Positions 50,662 to 60,729 of a DNA stretch of 64,000 bases are shown here, in pieces. Position numbers and translations under genes: made by a program. Each line of letters starts with the position of its first letter. The first letter of the stretch is position 1. The notes beneath the pieces are model-generated. The model did not search any database and had not been told where the DNA came from. It was given only the letters and a program-made list of their open reading frames with translations. This DNA is from Erpobdella octoculata (Eukaryota; Annelida; Clitellata; Hirudinida; Erpobdellidae): assembly GCA_963978895.1 (NCBI GenBank), contig OZ022242.1, positions 21,963,129 to 22,027,128 of the forward strand, given 5' to 3'.

Positions 50662-51812
50662 ATTTTTATTATGAAAACCCCGAAAGTTTCCTCAGAAAAC
50701 CTATTTTAAATTTCTCCAAATGTAAACAAAATGACCGGTAATGTAGCGTTCGGCTTGGGCTTAATATCTCTGATAGAAACTAATTTAAAAAATAAATAAA
50801 AATCAACCAAGAAATGTAGCTTTGATTGCCATCTAAAAAATTACCACTTCAATCCATCCCCTCCTCAAAGATCTGTTAGGCTCCATATCATCATCATATG
50901 CCATTAACTTGTTGAGTGAGGAGGTGTTGCTATTATGTTGGCTTAAAACTAAATGCTACATTTGTTTGCAGTTCACAATGAAGAAACCATCACTGTTGGC
51001 TATCTTTTATCTGCTCCAATCCCATCTCCTAGCAGGAGTGACTGTTTTTCCAGTTCCATCTTCTCCCACTCCAGTCATAATCCTTTCTTGATCCATTCCT
51101 ATTGTACCCTGCTTTAGTGCCATCTTCTCTTGCTCCAATCTCGTAGACATTTTCACCAGTCCTATCCTCGACCATCCCAGTCTCGTCACTTGCTTCAATC
51201 CTATTGTCTCCTGCTCCAGTTCCATCATCAACTGCTGGATTATGTTTGCCAGATGTGATGAAAGCATGTGCAAGACCAGCTACCAAATGCAGGAAATTGT
51301 TCCAACATGGCCCCAACTTCGAATTCAATTGGGGTGGTTTTTTTCTTCAACAACTGTGCCCAGAGCCCTATTATGTGAAGTTGGGATATCTGACTGGTCA
51401 CCACAAGTTGTTGAAAGAAGAGCAAGAGCTTTTGACCTGAAGGACTGTCTGCCACTTGATGTTTTTAATTTTGTAAATGCCAACCTAACTTTGTTAGGAC
51501 CGATCACTGTTCTACCTGTTCCGGTACATCTGGTGCGGTATCTTCTACGGTTGTTCGTTGGTGCCAGTGTGATAGGTGCCTTTCGTGAACACACTATCGC
51601 GAGAAAACCACTTTCTTTATATTTTTGCATTTCTTGTCAACTTCAGTTCTGCAAAAATATCAATTTTATTTTTAAGTCTCCATTCCCCTAAAACTCCCAT
51701 TCCGTCCAGGGACATGTTCCTTCAGCGTCCCCGGCCCTTTGGGGAGTATACAGGAACTTTAGTTTTTTTTTATAACCACATGACTCATTAATAACCTCCA
51801 ACGGTAATGTTG
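50662..51812. other. Intergenic DNA with overlapping unassigned ORFs
   Basis: 50950-51250 has a degenerate tandem pattern (tgctccagttccatc / tgctccaatc). A 149-codon plus ORF (51242-51691) contains SDWSPQVVERRARAFDLKDC but matches no family I know; the minus strand is open here too. I cannot call a gene. Confidence 0.25.
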
Positions 51813-51821
51813 CTTGGCACT

Positions 51822-51955
51822 AGCAATAAAATCGTCAAATAATTTAAGTGCGCTAGCAATAAAATCGTCAAATAATTTAAGTGCGCTAGCAATAAAATCG
51901 TCAAATAATTTAAGTGCGCTAGCAATAAAATCGTCAAATAATTTAAGTGTGCGCA
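51822..51955. repeat. 33-bp tandem repeat, four copies
   Basis: The unit gctagcaataaaatcgtcaa plus ataatttaagtgc is repeated four times almost perfectly. As 33 is a multiple of three, it makes spurious repetitive ORFs on both strands. Diverged half-copies follow to about 52025. Confidence 0.95.
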
Positions 51956-52025
51956 CTGTCAATAGCACCGATTATTACGGCAGTGCGGCTTCACACTAGC
52001 TATAAAATTGTCAAATAATTCCAAT

Positions 52026-53369
52026 GCGCACACTGTAAGTAGTAGGAAAGCTATTAACAGTGCTAGGGCGCTCACTATCAATAGCTATTTCTTAGTGGCA
52101 GTGAGCACACTATATATAGCACAAATGGCTATTGACCGCGCACTGCCAATGGCACCAACCATGGCGATGTCCTACTAGATTTGAGACTCAAGGTGTTTAT
52201 TGAAAATTTTGCAGCCTAAACTATGACTTTGCCGAACGACCATAAGTGAATTTTTTTATTGTGCCGAAAATACCAGGCCTGGAAATGGTATTTTCATAAA
52301 AGAAAGTAAAAATGGTCAGCAGCTCAGAGAGTATTCAATCTGCAGGTCCTTCTGAACAACTTAAATGTGGAGGTGCTGATGCTATCCGCTTTTGTCATGT
52401 GAACTTTCCTCCACCAAAGTTTGACAAAAGGTGTAGTGGGATACAGCAGGGACGATGCCAGTTTGCAAACCGTAGTGATAAAAAAAAATTAGCACTGCAA
52501 ATGCCATCCACAGGTACACACTGATCCTTCAAGAATGGTCAGACAAACAAACTTTGGGTTTTACTCTCTATCTGCATATCAGTGTGTTGTAGATTGATGA
52601 AAATATGACAATATCAGCATTTGTACTGCAGAATTAATAGTTACTATACAGTAAGTACAAAGACTTCATAAGCACACATCACGCAATCTATAAAGTGTCT
52701 CCAAACTGTTTTTTCTGGTACGTAGTCAGAAAATACACCACGATCTGTGCTCAATTCCCCCAAAATATGCTAAAATACATTTTTCAAGTCCAACTTATTT
52801 TAATTAGTTCTAGATGTCCTATATTGTCTCAGGCTGTTTTATTTCCCTGGAACTATCCTCTTTGTCATTTTCTAAGAAAACACTCGAAAATCAGTTTTAA
52901 AAAAGTATATTAACAACATCGCAAAATTTTAATTCATTTTGAGCGATGTTTGCAAAAGCAGCTAATTATCTTAAGCGGATAAATATATTAATATCACTAA
53001 AAATAAAAGAAAATATACATACAAGATCATCAAAAACACTAATAACTGAAAAATTAGGCACTATTTAATTATAAAAAAAATAGAGATGTAAACTTGAACA
53101 ATATACATAATGTAAATCACAGTCTCCAAATCAATCATAAAAACTTAACAAATAATTATGATTATATTTTTATAAAGCGATAACTAAATTTGTATTTTCG
53201 TGGCAGTTGAACAGAAGGCACTTGCAGCAAAAAATATATACATATTTACAAATAGAAAACAAAAACTGAAATAATCACTTGATGCATAACACACACACAA
53301 TCATGAACACACATTAAAACTATCCACTCTTTCTTACAACCCTTACATGACTAGCTTTTGAGTTGTTTG
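52026..53369. other. Intergenic DNA downstream of merlin
   Basis: A 70-codon plus ORF at 52312-52524 is unassigned. The rest is AT-rich and includes the merlin 3' UTR on the minus strand. Confidence 0.3.
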
Positions 53370-56300
53370 TCAGAGACCCTCAAAAAACTGAACTCTTGAC
53401 TTGGCCGTTCCAACTCTTATCTGTATAAAATAAACAAGAAAAGTGTAAAAAATAAGGTTTATTTTAATCCTTTTTGATTTCTGTAAAATATGAAAACATT
53501 GACATTCAACAGAGCTGCAGCTCTGAACAGCTCCCCTTAAAAACAAAACAACACAAGCCATGAAATAACCATAAATTTGCCATGTTTTTCGATTCGGGGT
53601 TCTATGTATCAACTGTTTACAAACAAACATTAACAAATATTGAGACGCTGGTGGCATTAATGGCTGGTTAAGCGTTCGCCTGTCGATCGTTAGGTCGGCG
53701 GTTCGGGCATCACCAGCAAAACTCCCTTTGTCTTCTAAATACTTAATATGTGAAGTATGTGAGGATTGAAAATTTGAGAAAATTTAGAATCAATAGGGAA
53801 TAAACAATTATTTTATAATAAATTTTTAAAATTGAAATATTGCTTTCTTTAAAGAAACATTTATTATTGGATTGTTTTTCTAAATAAAATTGGATTGGAT
53901 AACGGGAAGTTAGTTTTTTTGAATGGTATAGGGTCCCAACGTATGGTTCAAGCCGGCAAGCAACAAACACGGTCAAGTTAATATAAAGGATTTAAAAAGA
54001 GCAAAAAGCAAATTTAGCAAAATCAAACAATTAGGTACATATTTTGTTTTATAAATATGGCTTATAATTTAAAAATGAATAGAAATACACTTTTATAAAA
54101 TGCTCTAAACAGTAGAAAATAAGTTTTCTAAACATAAAAGTGTGGGGCACTATTTTTGCACTCCAACGATCGCTGACATAAGCAGCAAGCACACCACTCC
54201 TTTATGTTTAGAAAATTTATTTCCTACTTTTTAGAGTATTTTATAAAAGCATGTTTTTATTTTGTTTAAATATTAATTTATTTCAGTTCAATTGGATAAC
54301 GTTAAGTTTGTTAATTTTCCCTTCCAAGACTTGTTGAGGACAACATGAAAAGACATGTTAAGCTGAAGAAAAGTGTGTAAAAAACATAGTGTGTTTTGTC
54401 AACTGTCTGCATGTTTAAAAAAGTTTAAAATAGCATTTAGTTATAAAAATGTATTGGTTTCTCTAAAATCATACATCGACATCACACTTGATGAGTTGAT
54501 ATAAGCATTGTAAAAAGATAAAATCTCTAAGCCACATAATTGAAATACAAATAATTTATCAGATGCTGGAACAATTTTTGTTAAATCTTGATTAAACTCC
54601 ACCCTCAAAGATGTGGGTACAAGATCACATAAAAACTGCCCATACACAGACAGGTGGTTCAGTATGGTATCTCGGAAATGTGGTCACTTCACCCAACTTC
54701 TTAAAAATCTCCACTGGCTTCGAATCCAGCAACAGATCGAGTACAAGATTGCAACAATAGTGTAACGGTTGTTACTAATTTTTACTAATTCGTAAATAAT
54801 TATTTTTATTATTTTTATTATTTATTTTTTTATCTGGGGTGTTAAATTAAATATCTATTATTTTATCTTTTATTTCTATGTTATGTGACGATATGACGGA
54901 TTTGTTTTTAAAAGATTATGATATTAGCTGTGTGCTTCGTGCTTTGCTTCGTGTTAATAAATTGTAGCTGTGTGCTTCGTGCTTTGCTTCGTGCTAATAA
55001 ATTGTAGCTGTGTGCTTCGTGCTTTGCTTCGTGCTAATAAATTGTAGCTGTGTGCTTCGTGCTTTGCTTCGTGCTAATAAATTGTAGCTGTGTGCTTCGT
55101 GCTTTGCTTCGTGCTAATAAATTGTAGCTGTGTGCTTCGTGCTTTGCTTCGTGCTAATAAATTGTTGCTGTGTGCTTAGTGCTTTGCTTTGTGCTATTAA
55201 ATTATTGTTTCGTGCTTCGTGCCTGACTTCGTGCTAAGTTGTTGATTTGATTTCTCTGTGTGTTGTACCTTGGGAGCTGATAAAGTTTGTGGGTACCTCA
55301 GACTTGTGGTGTCTAAATAAATAAGAACCTGAACGCCGGCTCCTGTTGAAGATTTTCCTCATCGGACAACCGACGTTACATTTCTGGCGCAGTCGACAGG
55401 ATCAGCATCAACATCGCTGATCTTCATCACAAGGAACGGGCCTACTCAACCAAAGTCTCGCCGAAAAAATCAAGGAAATTTTCTGTGTGGATTCTGTTAG
55501 TTTCTTTTTTTTTTTTGTCATTAGCAAGTTATTGTCAGTACTGTAGGTTAGTGATCAATTAAGGTAGTTAGGATAATGAATACACCGATATCAATGGTGG
55601 CGGAGAAAAGCTCACGGATTGATTCTGAAAATGAATCGCATGGAGAGGAGTCGCCACTAAGGCGTAACATAAGTTTTACAGGAATACAATACGAGAGAGA
55701 TTTAGCGGAGAGGATAAGACAGGAGGAGCGTGAGGACCGCAAAGAGAAAGAAAGAGAGGAGCGTGAGGACCGCAAAGAAAGAGAGGAGCGTGCGATGCGT
55801 ATAAAATTAGCTGAGATAGAGAAGGAAGTGAAGTTGGCGGAGTCACAATCACGGCACGCACGCGATGATGGTTATGGCGTGTATAATAATTCCGAACGCG
55901 AGACCTATATTCGCAAGGTAAACATTGTTAAGGCAGGATTAATGCCATTCCCTACGGAAAAGGTCGAGTTACCGGCGTTTTTTAAATATCTGGAGGACGA
56001 ATGCCGTTGCCAAGGGATCGATATATCTGACCAAGGGGAAATGCTTAAAGGCATCGTGGCGGCGCGAGCGGATAATTTATTATATCGTATACCCGTAGAA
56101 CAGCGGTATAATTACCATTTCCTAAAACAAGCGATTCTTCGGGAATATGGTATTCATCCTGCCACACTTAAGAACGCCTTCGATAACGCCCAGCGCAGGC
56201 GCGACGAATCATTTACAACGTTTGCCACCAGAATACACAACCTCTGCACATATTATTTAGATAGCTGTGGTGCAGATGGCAGTTACGACCGAGTAGTAAG

Positions 56301-59300
56301 CATCTTATGTGCCGATAAGATCAAGCAAATACTTCCCCGGGATTGTTTAAATTATGTCATTGATCGTCCAGGTGAAGTCGATAATTGCCATAAGCAAGTT
56401 GCTGAGCACGCAGACAACTATGTTCTGCTACATAAAAACACTATGTATAACACAGCATCCAAAATTCCTTCTCGATCTAGGGACGAAGAGGAATCGACTG
56501 GCCTACAACGGGATAGACCACCTGTAGCTCCCCCGACTTATGCACGGCCTATTTCTCAACCCTCGAAAACTAGCGTAAGCGGTAACATTCGAAAGTGCTA
56601 CAACTGCGGTAAACTAGGTCACGAGGCACGCGAGTGTCGAGGAACTAAGGTGTGTACTAATTGCCAGGAAGTGGGTCATGCAAGTCAGCTCTGCCCACGC
56701 AACCCCACTAGAGCTAATATATGTCACGTAGATCCTCTAGGAGTAGATAATGAGGCGTTCGAAAGTTATTTCCTTAATGTAAGGATCGGTGATGTTGCAC
56801 CAGTGAGAGCCCTCAACGACAGTGGAGCTAACCGTTGCTGTATAAGGGCCAGTTTGGTTGATATTCATCAATGCCCCATACAACGTCAAGGCGTGTTGCG
56901 GGGAGCGATAGTGGGTATCGAGCAACCGGTTACTCTGGTTGAACTAACTATAAGGCCTTATTTCTCTGATGACCAATATGTTAGCATAGCCCCGACGATT
57001 AAAGAGTGGTTTGCAGTGGTAGATAACCTCCGGGAGGAAGCCCTCTTAACTCCTAGCGTAGTCAAAAGAATCCAAGCGTTGAAATCCTACGAAATGGTTA
57101 CAGCTAGCGCAGCAACCATAGATATAGAAAAGGACGGCGGCACATCGCCAACAGATGTTGAAATAGTAAGGCCAGCCAATACGAATGGAACGATTCAGGA
57201 CCTCAAGCCGATGCAGAGCAGCCGGACCTCAGCGTATCAAATTCACTTACACCAGGCACCAAATATCCAGCCCAGAGTTGATCAAGAAACTTTGATCATA
57301 AATGAAATACAAAGACAGCTGACGAATGAAGAAAGTAAAATACAGGACAGGTCACATTTACCTCATCATCCTCCTTCCTCTACTACTTCACCGTCATTGT
57401 CACAACCATTTTCCGGGCTTCCTTCATCTGCATCTCAATTTCAAGAGTCGACCAATCAATTTAATCTCGATCTTCAACAAATCGAATTTTCTCCTGTGAT
57501 AAAAAACAAATTAGAAGACACTGAAGCTCTTGATGGTTTTCGTTCAAACAGTCCTTCGCAGGGTGCCAGACATTCTCCGCGAAACAAGTTTAGAGTTCAC
57601 TCAAAGACAAACTCCGATTTCGACAGCAGCAACAGCGATCGAACTACTCCTGTTTTGTTATACCACGTTTTGAATTCAAATGCTGCAAACAACTATCTAA
57701 CAGTTCACGCACAAATGTTACAGCAGATCTTGATTGAAGATGGCCGTTCTAATCGATACAAAAGACGAGCAGCCTCTTGTTCAGTGCCATATCTTACGGC
57801 CTCCGTTCGGTTAGGTAACAAAAAACTTCTCGTAGAATCCGTCACCCTTTACACAATTGACTACCAACGAGAGTTTGGTTTGGCTGTCGATGCAAGCGCG
57901 GTAGCCGTTGGATGCTGCCTCTTCCAGTGGAACGCGAACCGAGAGGAACAACCCATCGCCTTTGCCAGTGCTAAACTCAGTGACACACAACAAAGATGGG
58001 CAACCATCGAAAGAGAAGCCTATGCTGTGGTGTGGGCTCTCCAAAAGTTCAAAGGGTGGTTGCTGCTTTCACAGGTCACGGTCTTCTCCGACCATAATCC
58101 CCTTACGTTTCTAACGGAAGTATCGACAAAAAGTTCAAAACTTACAAGATGGGCCCTTGCACTTCAAGAGTTTGATCTTCAGTTCAAGTACCGGGCGGGA
58201 CGAACCAACATTCCTGCCGATTTCATGTCACGGTCCATAGAAGACGACGGCGCTGAGGTTCCCTCCACAACGATCAAGAAAACTATACAATAATGTAACG
58301 TGAGTTACGGGTGTTGATAACATTGCATTCCACCCTTAACTACACTCTTTTTGGGTAGGGAGGTGTAACGGTTGTTACTAATTTTTACTAATTCGTAAAT
58401 AATTATTTTTATTATTTTTATTATTTATTTTTTTATCTGGGGTGTTAAATTAAATATCTATTATTTTATCTTTTATTTCTATGTTATGTGACGATATGAC
58501 GGATTTGTTTTTAAAAGATTATGATATTAGCTGTGTGCTTCGTGCTTTGCTTCGTGTTAATAAATTGTAGCTGTGTGCTTCGTGCTTTGCTTCGTGCTAA
58601 TAAATTGTAGCTGTGTGCTTCGTGCTTTGCTTCGTGCTAATAAATTGTAGCTGTGTGCTTCGTGCTTTGCTTCGTGCTAATAAATTGTAGCTGTGTGCTT
58701 CGTGCTTTGCTTCGTGCTAATAAATTGTAGCTGTGTGCTTCGTGCTTTGCTTCGTGCTAATAAATTGTTGCTGTGTGCTTAGTGCTTTGCTTTGTGCTAT
58801 TAAATTATTGTTTCGTGCTTCGTGCCTGACTTCGTGCTAAGTTGTTGATTTGATTTCTCTGTGTGTTGTACCTTGGGAGCTGATAAAGTTTGTGGGTACC
58901 TCAGACTTGTGGTGTCTAAATAAATAAGAACCTGAACGCCGGCTCCTGTTGAAGATTTTCCTCATCGGACAACCGACGTTACAAATAGTACATAAATCCT
59001 TACATGGCCAAGCTCCTCTATACCTGTCTTTTGCCCATGTCACAGACGTACCGGGAAGGCGAAGGATTAGATAATCATCCAGGGGGTTTTCTCTTGACAC
59101 CGCCGACCCGGCCCATCGCTCGACTGAAAATCCATCGACATCATCAGGCCTAAAATGTGGAAAAAACTTCCTCACCATATCACCATTTCATTTAGCTTAA
59201 CCAGCTTCCACACAGCGCTCAAGATTTTTCTATTCATGAAATCCTCTCTTCTTGTTAACAGTGGTCTTGAAGTTCAAATGAACATAATGCCACTTAAATC

Positions 59301-60072
59301 TTACTCGGTTTCATTATCATTGATTATTTCAACTCATTTTCACCAGAAGTCAACAAACTTTTCAAAGCAAAGGCCAAATCACCCTGAGGTACAGAGACGA
59401 GGAAACAAAAAATTTCACAGAATAGGTCAGATGTGAGTACAGGTGACTTTGTATTTCCAATCAATAAGAACAGCTGTTCATATTGTTAGTGATGCACTCC
59501 CAAACATGGAGACTGCTAGCAAAACTGCATAGACGTAGTCTGGAAAACTGCCAGAAGCTACATATTTGCAGATGAAAAGCAAATGTTTCTATAAAAATTA
59601 GGACCTCAGTTCCCATTGCATTAAAGACTGATGATAAAAAAAATCAGAAAATAAAATTTGCTTAAAATGATGAAACATATTTCATGATTGGGTATTGAAA
59701 TGGTAATGTTTATACGTTGATTCAAAATACATATTCTTCAAAATTTGCATTGCTTTATTTGTCCAAATTATAGTTTAATGTTTCAAAATGCATACAGTGG
59801 TCATCAATATATAACTCATTGATCACTGACTCAAAAAACGCAAAACAAATTAAACTAAAACAATCACAATAAATAATTAAATAATTATAAATTATAAAAC
59901 ATATAAGATCACCTTTCCAAGAGTTACATATTTACTTTCTCCCATGGAAACCAGTTGGTCATGCAGGCTGTCAATTTGAGACTGTTTTTCTTCTACTTTC
60001 AAAACTTCAATCTCAGATTTAAGATTTTTCAACTGTTTCTGTAGATGTTGTCCCCTCTCTAAAAATTCTGAC
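53370..60072 (-). CDS. NF2: Merlin (NF2, ERM-family) C-terminal end, last two coding exons
   Basis: Exon 59913-60072 encodes SEFLERGQHLQKQLKNLKSE then IEVLKVEEKQSQIDSLHDQL and SKYVTLGK. After a 6.5-kb GT-AG intron in phase 0, exon 53370-53420 encodes IRVGTAKSRVQFFEGL and a stop. This is the end of the central coiled coil and the C-terminal tail of merlin, whose last residues in known members are of the type KSRVAFFEEL. Merlin is a cortical tumour-suppressor scaffold upstream of Hippo signalling, folded by contact between this tail and the N-terminal FERM domain. The FERM exons would lie beyond 60072 and were not found before the window ends. The last intron carries an older LINE, a young LTR retrotransposon and a fold-back MITE. 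True ERM proteins (ezrin, moesin) end differently, so merlin is the better call. Confidence 0.85.
53647..53717 (+). other. tRNA-like sequence (tRNA pseudogene or SINE head)
   Basis: A 71-nt segment opens GCTGGTG and closes CACCAGC, a perfect 7-bp acceptor-like stem. Inside are TGGCTGGTTAAGCG (A-box-like) and GGTTCGGGCATC (B-box-like). The T-stem does not pair properly, so it is unlikely to be a working tRNA. Confidence 0.5.
54090..54255. mobile_element. Fold-back MITE related to 19690-19875
   Basis: Outer arms ataaaatgctctaaacagta and tttttagagtattttat; inner arms ttttctaaacataaaagtgt and actcctttatgtttagaaaa; a GC-richer centre with gatcgctgac. In the last merlin intron. Confidence 0.7.
54640..54760 (+). 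mobile_element. LINE ORF2 C-terminal fragment, part before the LTR insertion
   Basis: Reads LLKNLHWLRIQQQIEYKIAT; the motif HWLPIRxRIxYKI is a hallmark of non-LTR reverse transcriptase C-termini. The sequence resumes at 58984 after the LTR element. Confidence 0.75.
54761..55380 (+). repeat. 5' LTR
   Basis: Begins TGTAACGGTTGTTAC and ends CAACCGACGTTACA; contains seven to eight 40-bp tandem units, each with an AATAAA. Confidence 0.95.
54927..55245 (+). repeat. 40-bp tandem array within the LTR
   Basis: The unit gctgtgtgcttcgtgctttg plus cttcgtgctaataaattgta starts at 54927, 54967, 55007, 55047, 55087 and 55127. A diverged unit follows at 55167 and a weaker one at 55207. The 3' LTR repeats the array from 58530. 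Confidence 0.95.
55385..55402 (+). promoter_or_regulatory. Primer-binding site, tRNA-Ser type
   Basis: TGGCGCAGTCGACAGGAT begins four bases after the 5' LTR. TGGCGCAGTCG is complementary to the 3' end CGACTGCGCCA expected of eukaryotic tRNA-Ser, the primer reported for Mag-type elements. Confidence 0.75.
55576..58293 (+). CDS. Gag-protease-(foreign segment)-RNase H fusion ORF, RT missing
   Basis: 905 codons, open throughout. Residues 1-100 include a charged coiled coil (IRQEEREDRKEKEREEREDR). Gag continues to two CCHC zinc knuckles at about 341 (CYNCGKLGHEAREC) and 360 (CTNCQEVGHASQLC). A protease-like ALNDSGAN follows at about 415. RNase H begins near 765 (REFGLAVDASAVAVGCCLFQ), with EREAYAVVWALQKFKGW, then FSDHNPLTFLTEVSTKSSKL and AGRTNIPADFMSR. 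Between about 516 and 760, where reverse transcriptase should be, there is no LPQG or YxDD block. Instead there is a Ser/Pro/Asn-rich stretch (SSTTSPSLSQPFSGLPSS, KTNSDFDSSNSDRTTP) and YLTVHAQMLQQILIEDGRSN, which I do not recognise. Integrase is absent: the frame ends 71 bp before the 3' LTR. Confidence 0.85.
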   Translation: MNTPISMVAEKSSRIDSENESHGEESPLRRNISFTGIQYERDLAERIRQEEREDRKEKEREEREDRKEREERAMRIKLAEIEKEVKLAESQSRHARDDGYGVYNNSERETYIRKVNIVKAGLMPFPTEKVELPAFFKYLEDECRCQGIDISDQGEMLKGIVAARADNLLYRIPVEQRYNYHFLKQAILREYGIHPATLKNAFDNAQRRRDESFTTFATRIHNLCTYYLDSCGADGSYDRVVSILCADKIKQILPRDCLNYVIDRPGEVDNCHKQVAEHADNYVLLHKNTMYNTASKIPSRSRDEEESTGLQRDRPPVAPPTYARPISQPSKTSVSGNIRKCYNCGKLGHEARECRGTKVCTNCQEVGHASQLCPRNPTRANICHVDPLGVDNEAFESYFLNVRIGDVAPVRALNDSGANRCCIRASLVDIHQCPIQRQGVLRGAIVGIEQPVTLVELTIRPYFSDDQYVSIAPTIKEWFAVVDNLREEALLTPSVVKRIQALKSYEMVTASAATIDIEKDGGTSPTDVEIVRPANTNGTIQDLKPMQSSRTSAYQIHLHQAPNIQPRVDQETLIINEIQRQLTNEESKIQDRSHLPHHPPSSTTSPSLSQPFSGLPSSASQFQESTNQFNLDLQQIEFSPVIKNKLEDTEALDGFRSNSPSQGARHSPRNKFRVHSKTNSDFDSSNSDRTTPVLLYHVLNSNAANNYLTVHAQMLQQILIEDGRSNRYKRRAASCSVPYLTASVRLGNKKLLVESVTLYTIDYQREFGLAVDASAVAVGCCLFQWNANREEQPIAFASAKLSDTQQRWATIEREAYAVVWALQKFKGWLLLSQVTVFSDHNPLTFLTEVSTKSSKLTRWALALQEFDLQFKYRAGRTNIPADFMSRSIEDDGAEVPSTTIKKTIQ
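58353..58363 (+). promoter_or_regulatory. Polypurine tract
   Basis: gggtagggagg lies immediately before the 3' LTR, the position of the plus-strand primer in LTR elements; one T interrupts it. Confidence 0.75.
58364..58983 (+). repeat. 3' LTR
   Basis: Same length and, by eye, same sequence as the 5' LTR. Confidence 0.95.
58984..59265 (+). mobile_element. LINE ORF2 C-terminal fragment, part after the LTR insertion
   Basis: Continues VHKSLHGQAPLYLSFAHVTD and later KMWKKLPHHITISFSLTSFH then TALKIFLF, matching the non-LTR pattern YK-L-G-AP-YLS ... W--LP ... S--FK--LK--LF. A GC-rich stretch around 59095 carries a stop in this frame, so the copy is dead. Confidence 0.75.
59266..59912. other. Merlin intron sequence
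   Basis: No feature seen beyond LINE-derived sequence near 59300-59430. Confidence 0.3.
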
Positions 60073-60412
60073 CTGACAGCAAACAATACAATTTATACTT
60101 GTATGTAAATAAAATATTGTGTTATGTCAATTAATAGATCATAAATTAAGAGTATGACCAGCATTACAACTAGTTCCTGGCTCCAGTATCTCAAGAAAAT
60201 GTGACTGGCTTAAAATATTTAGTTGTTGCATTAGCCATCAGTCTTCAAATTTAAAAGACATTTGTGCAAAAGCAGTAAGCCATATTTTATCTCAAGATTG
60301 AACCATCAATTTAAGCTTTTACTGGGAGCAGAAAGACAATATGGTGGCCTGTTGAGGTTGTTGCAGTCTCATATATAGGACACACGAACAACTGAAAGCA
60401 ATGAGCCAGTCC

Positions 60413-60545
60413 CAAGCCTGGAGAAAGGAGGAGGGAAAAAGTAAAAAGGATCAAATTCTGATCCACAACAGGAAGTACTTAAGTGCTTCCTACATACAGC
60501 CATTAGAGTCTTAAAACACCTGGTGTAAAGGACTATAAACTATTA
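60413..60545. repeat. Dispersed repeat, continuous copy
   Basis: Starts gcctggagaaaggaggaggg and ends tcttaaaacacctggtgtaa and aggactataaac. Related copies at 20742-20860 and 9373-10290. Confidence 0.65.
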
Positions 60546-60729
60546 TAAAAAACTGAAAGCAAGTGACTAAAAGCAGAAATTATTTTCATTTTGAAAGACG
60601 ACTCAAAATCAATACAACAGTTCCGTTAAACATCGAAATAAAGATATCTCTTGCTTCTCACACAAACCACAAATAAAAGACTAACAACTTATTATACACT
60701 TTTTATAAAAAACCTCACCACAAAACTGG

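Larger units (their letters stand above)
54761..58983 (+). mobile_element. LTR retrotransposon (Ty3/gypsy, Mag-like) lacking RT and integrase
   Basis: Two 620-bp LTRs (54761-55380, 58364-58983) start TGTAACGG and end GACGTTACA; by eye I see no difference between them. The 5-bp target duplication AATAG (54756-54760, 58984-58988) is perfect. Primer-binding site, polypurine tract and one 905-codon frame are present. Total 4.2 kb against 5-6 kb for complete Mag elements. It is inserted in a LINE within a merlin intron, on the strand opposite to merlin. Confidence 0.95.

Noticed and set aside
51029..51691. Protein-coding gene
   Set aside because: Several overlapping ORFs on both strands, none with recognisable domains or a consistent splice structure.
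51759..51999. Protein with four 11-residue repeats (LFDDFIASALK)
   Set aside because: The 33-bp DNA repeat yields periodic ORFs on both strands; no start context or flanking coding signal.
53647..53717. Functional tRNA gene
   Set aside because: A 7-bp acceptor-like stem and A/B-box-like words exist, but the T-arm does not pair and no convincing anticodon arm was found.
54441..54647. Merlin exon on the minus strand (68 codons)
   Set aside because: No merlin resemblance, and the exons at 59913-60072 and 53370-53420 already join in phase 0 with a family-like sequence across the junction.
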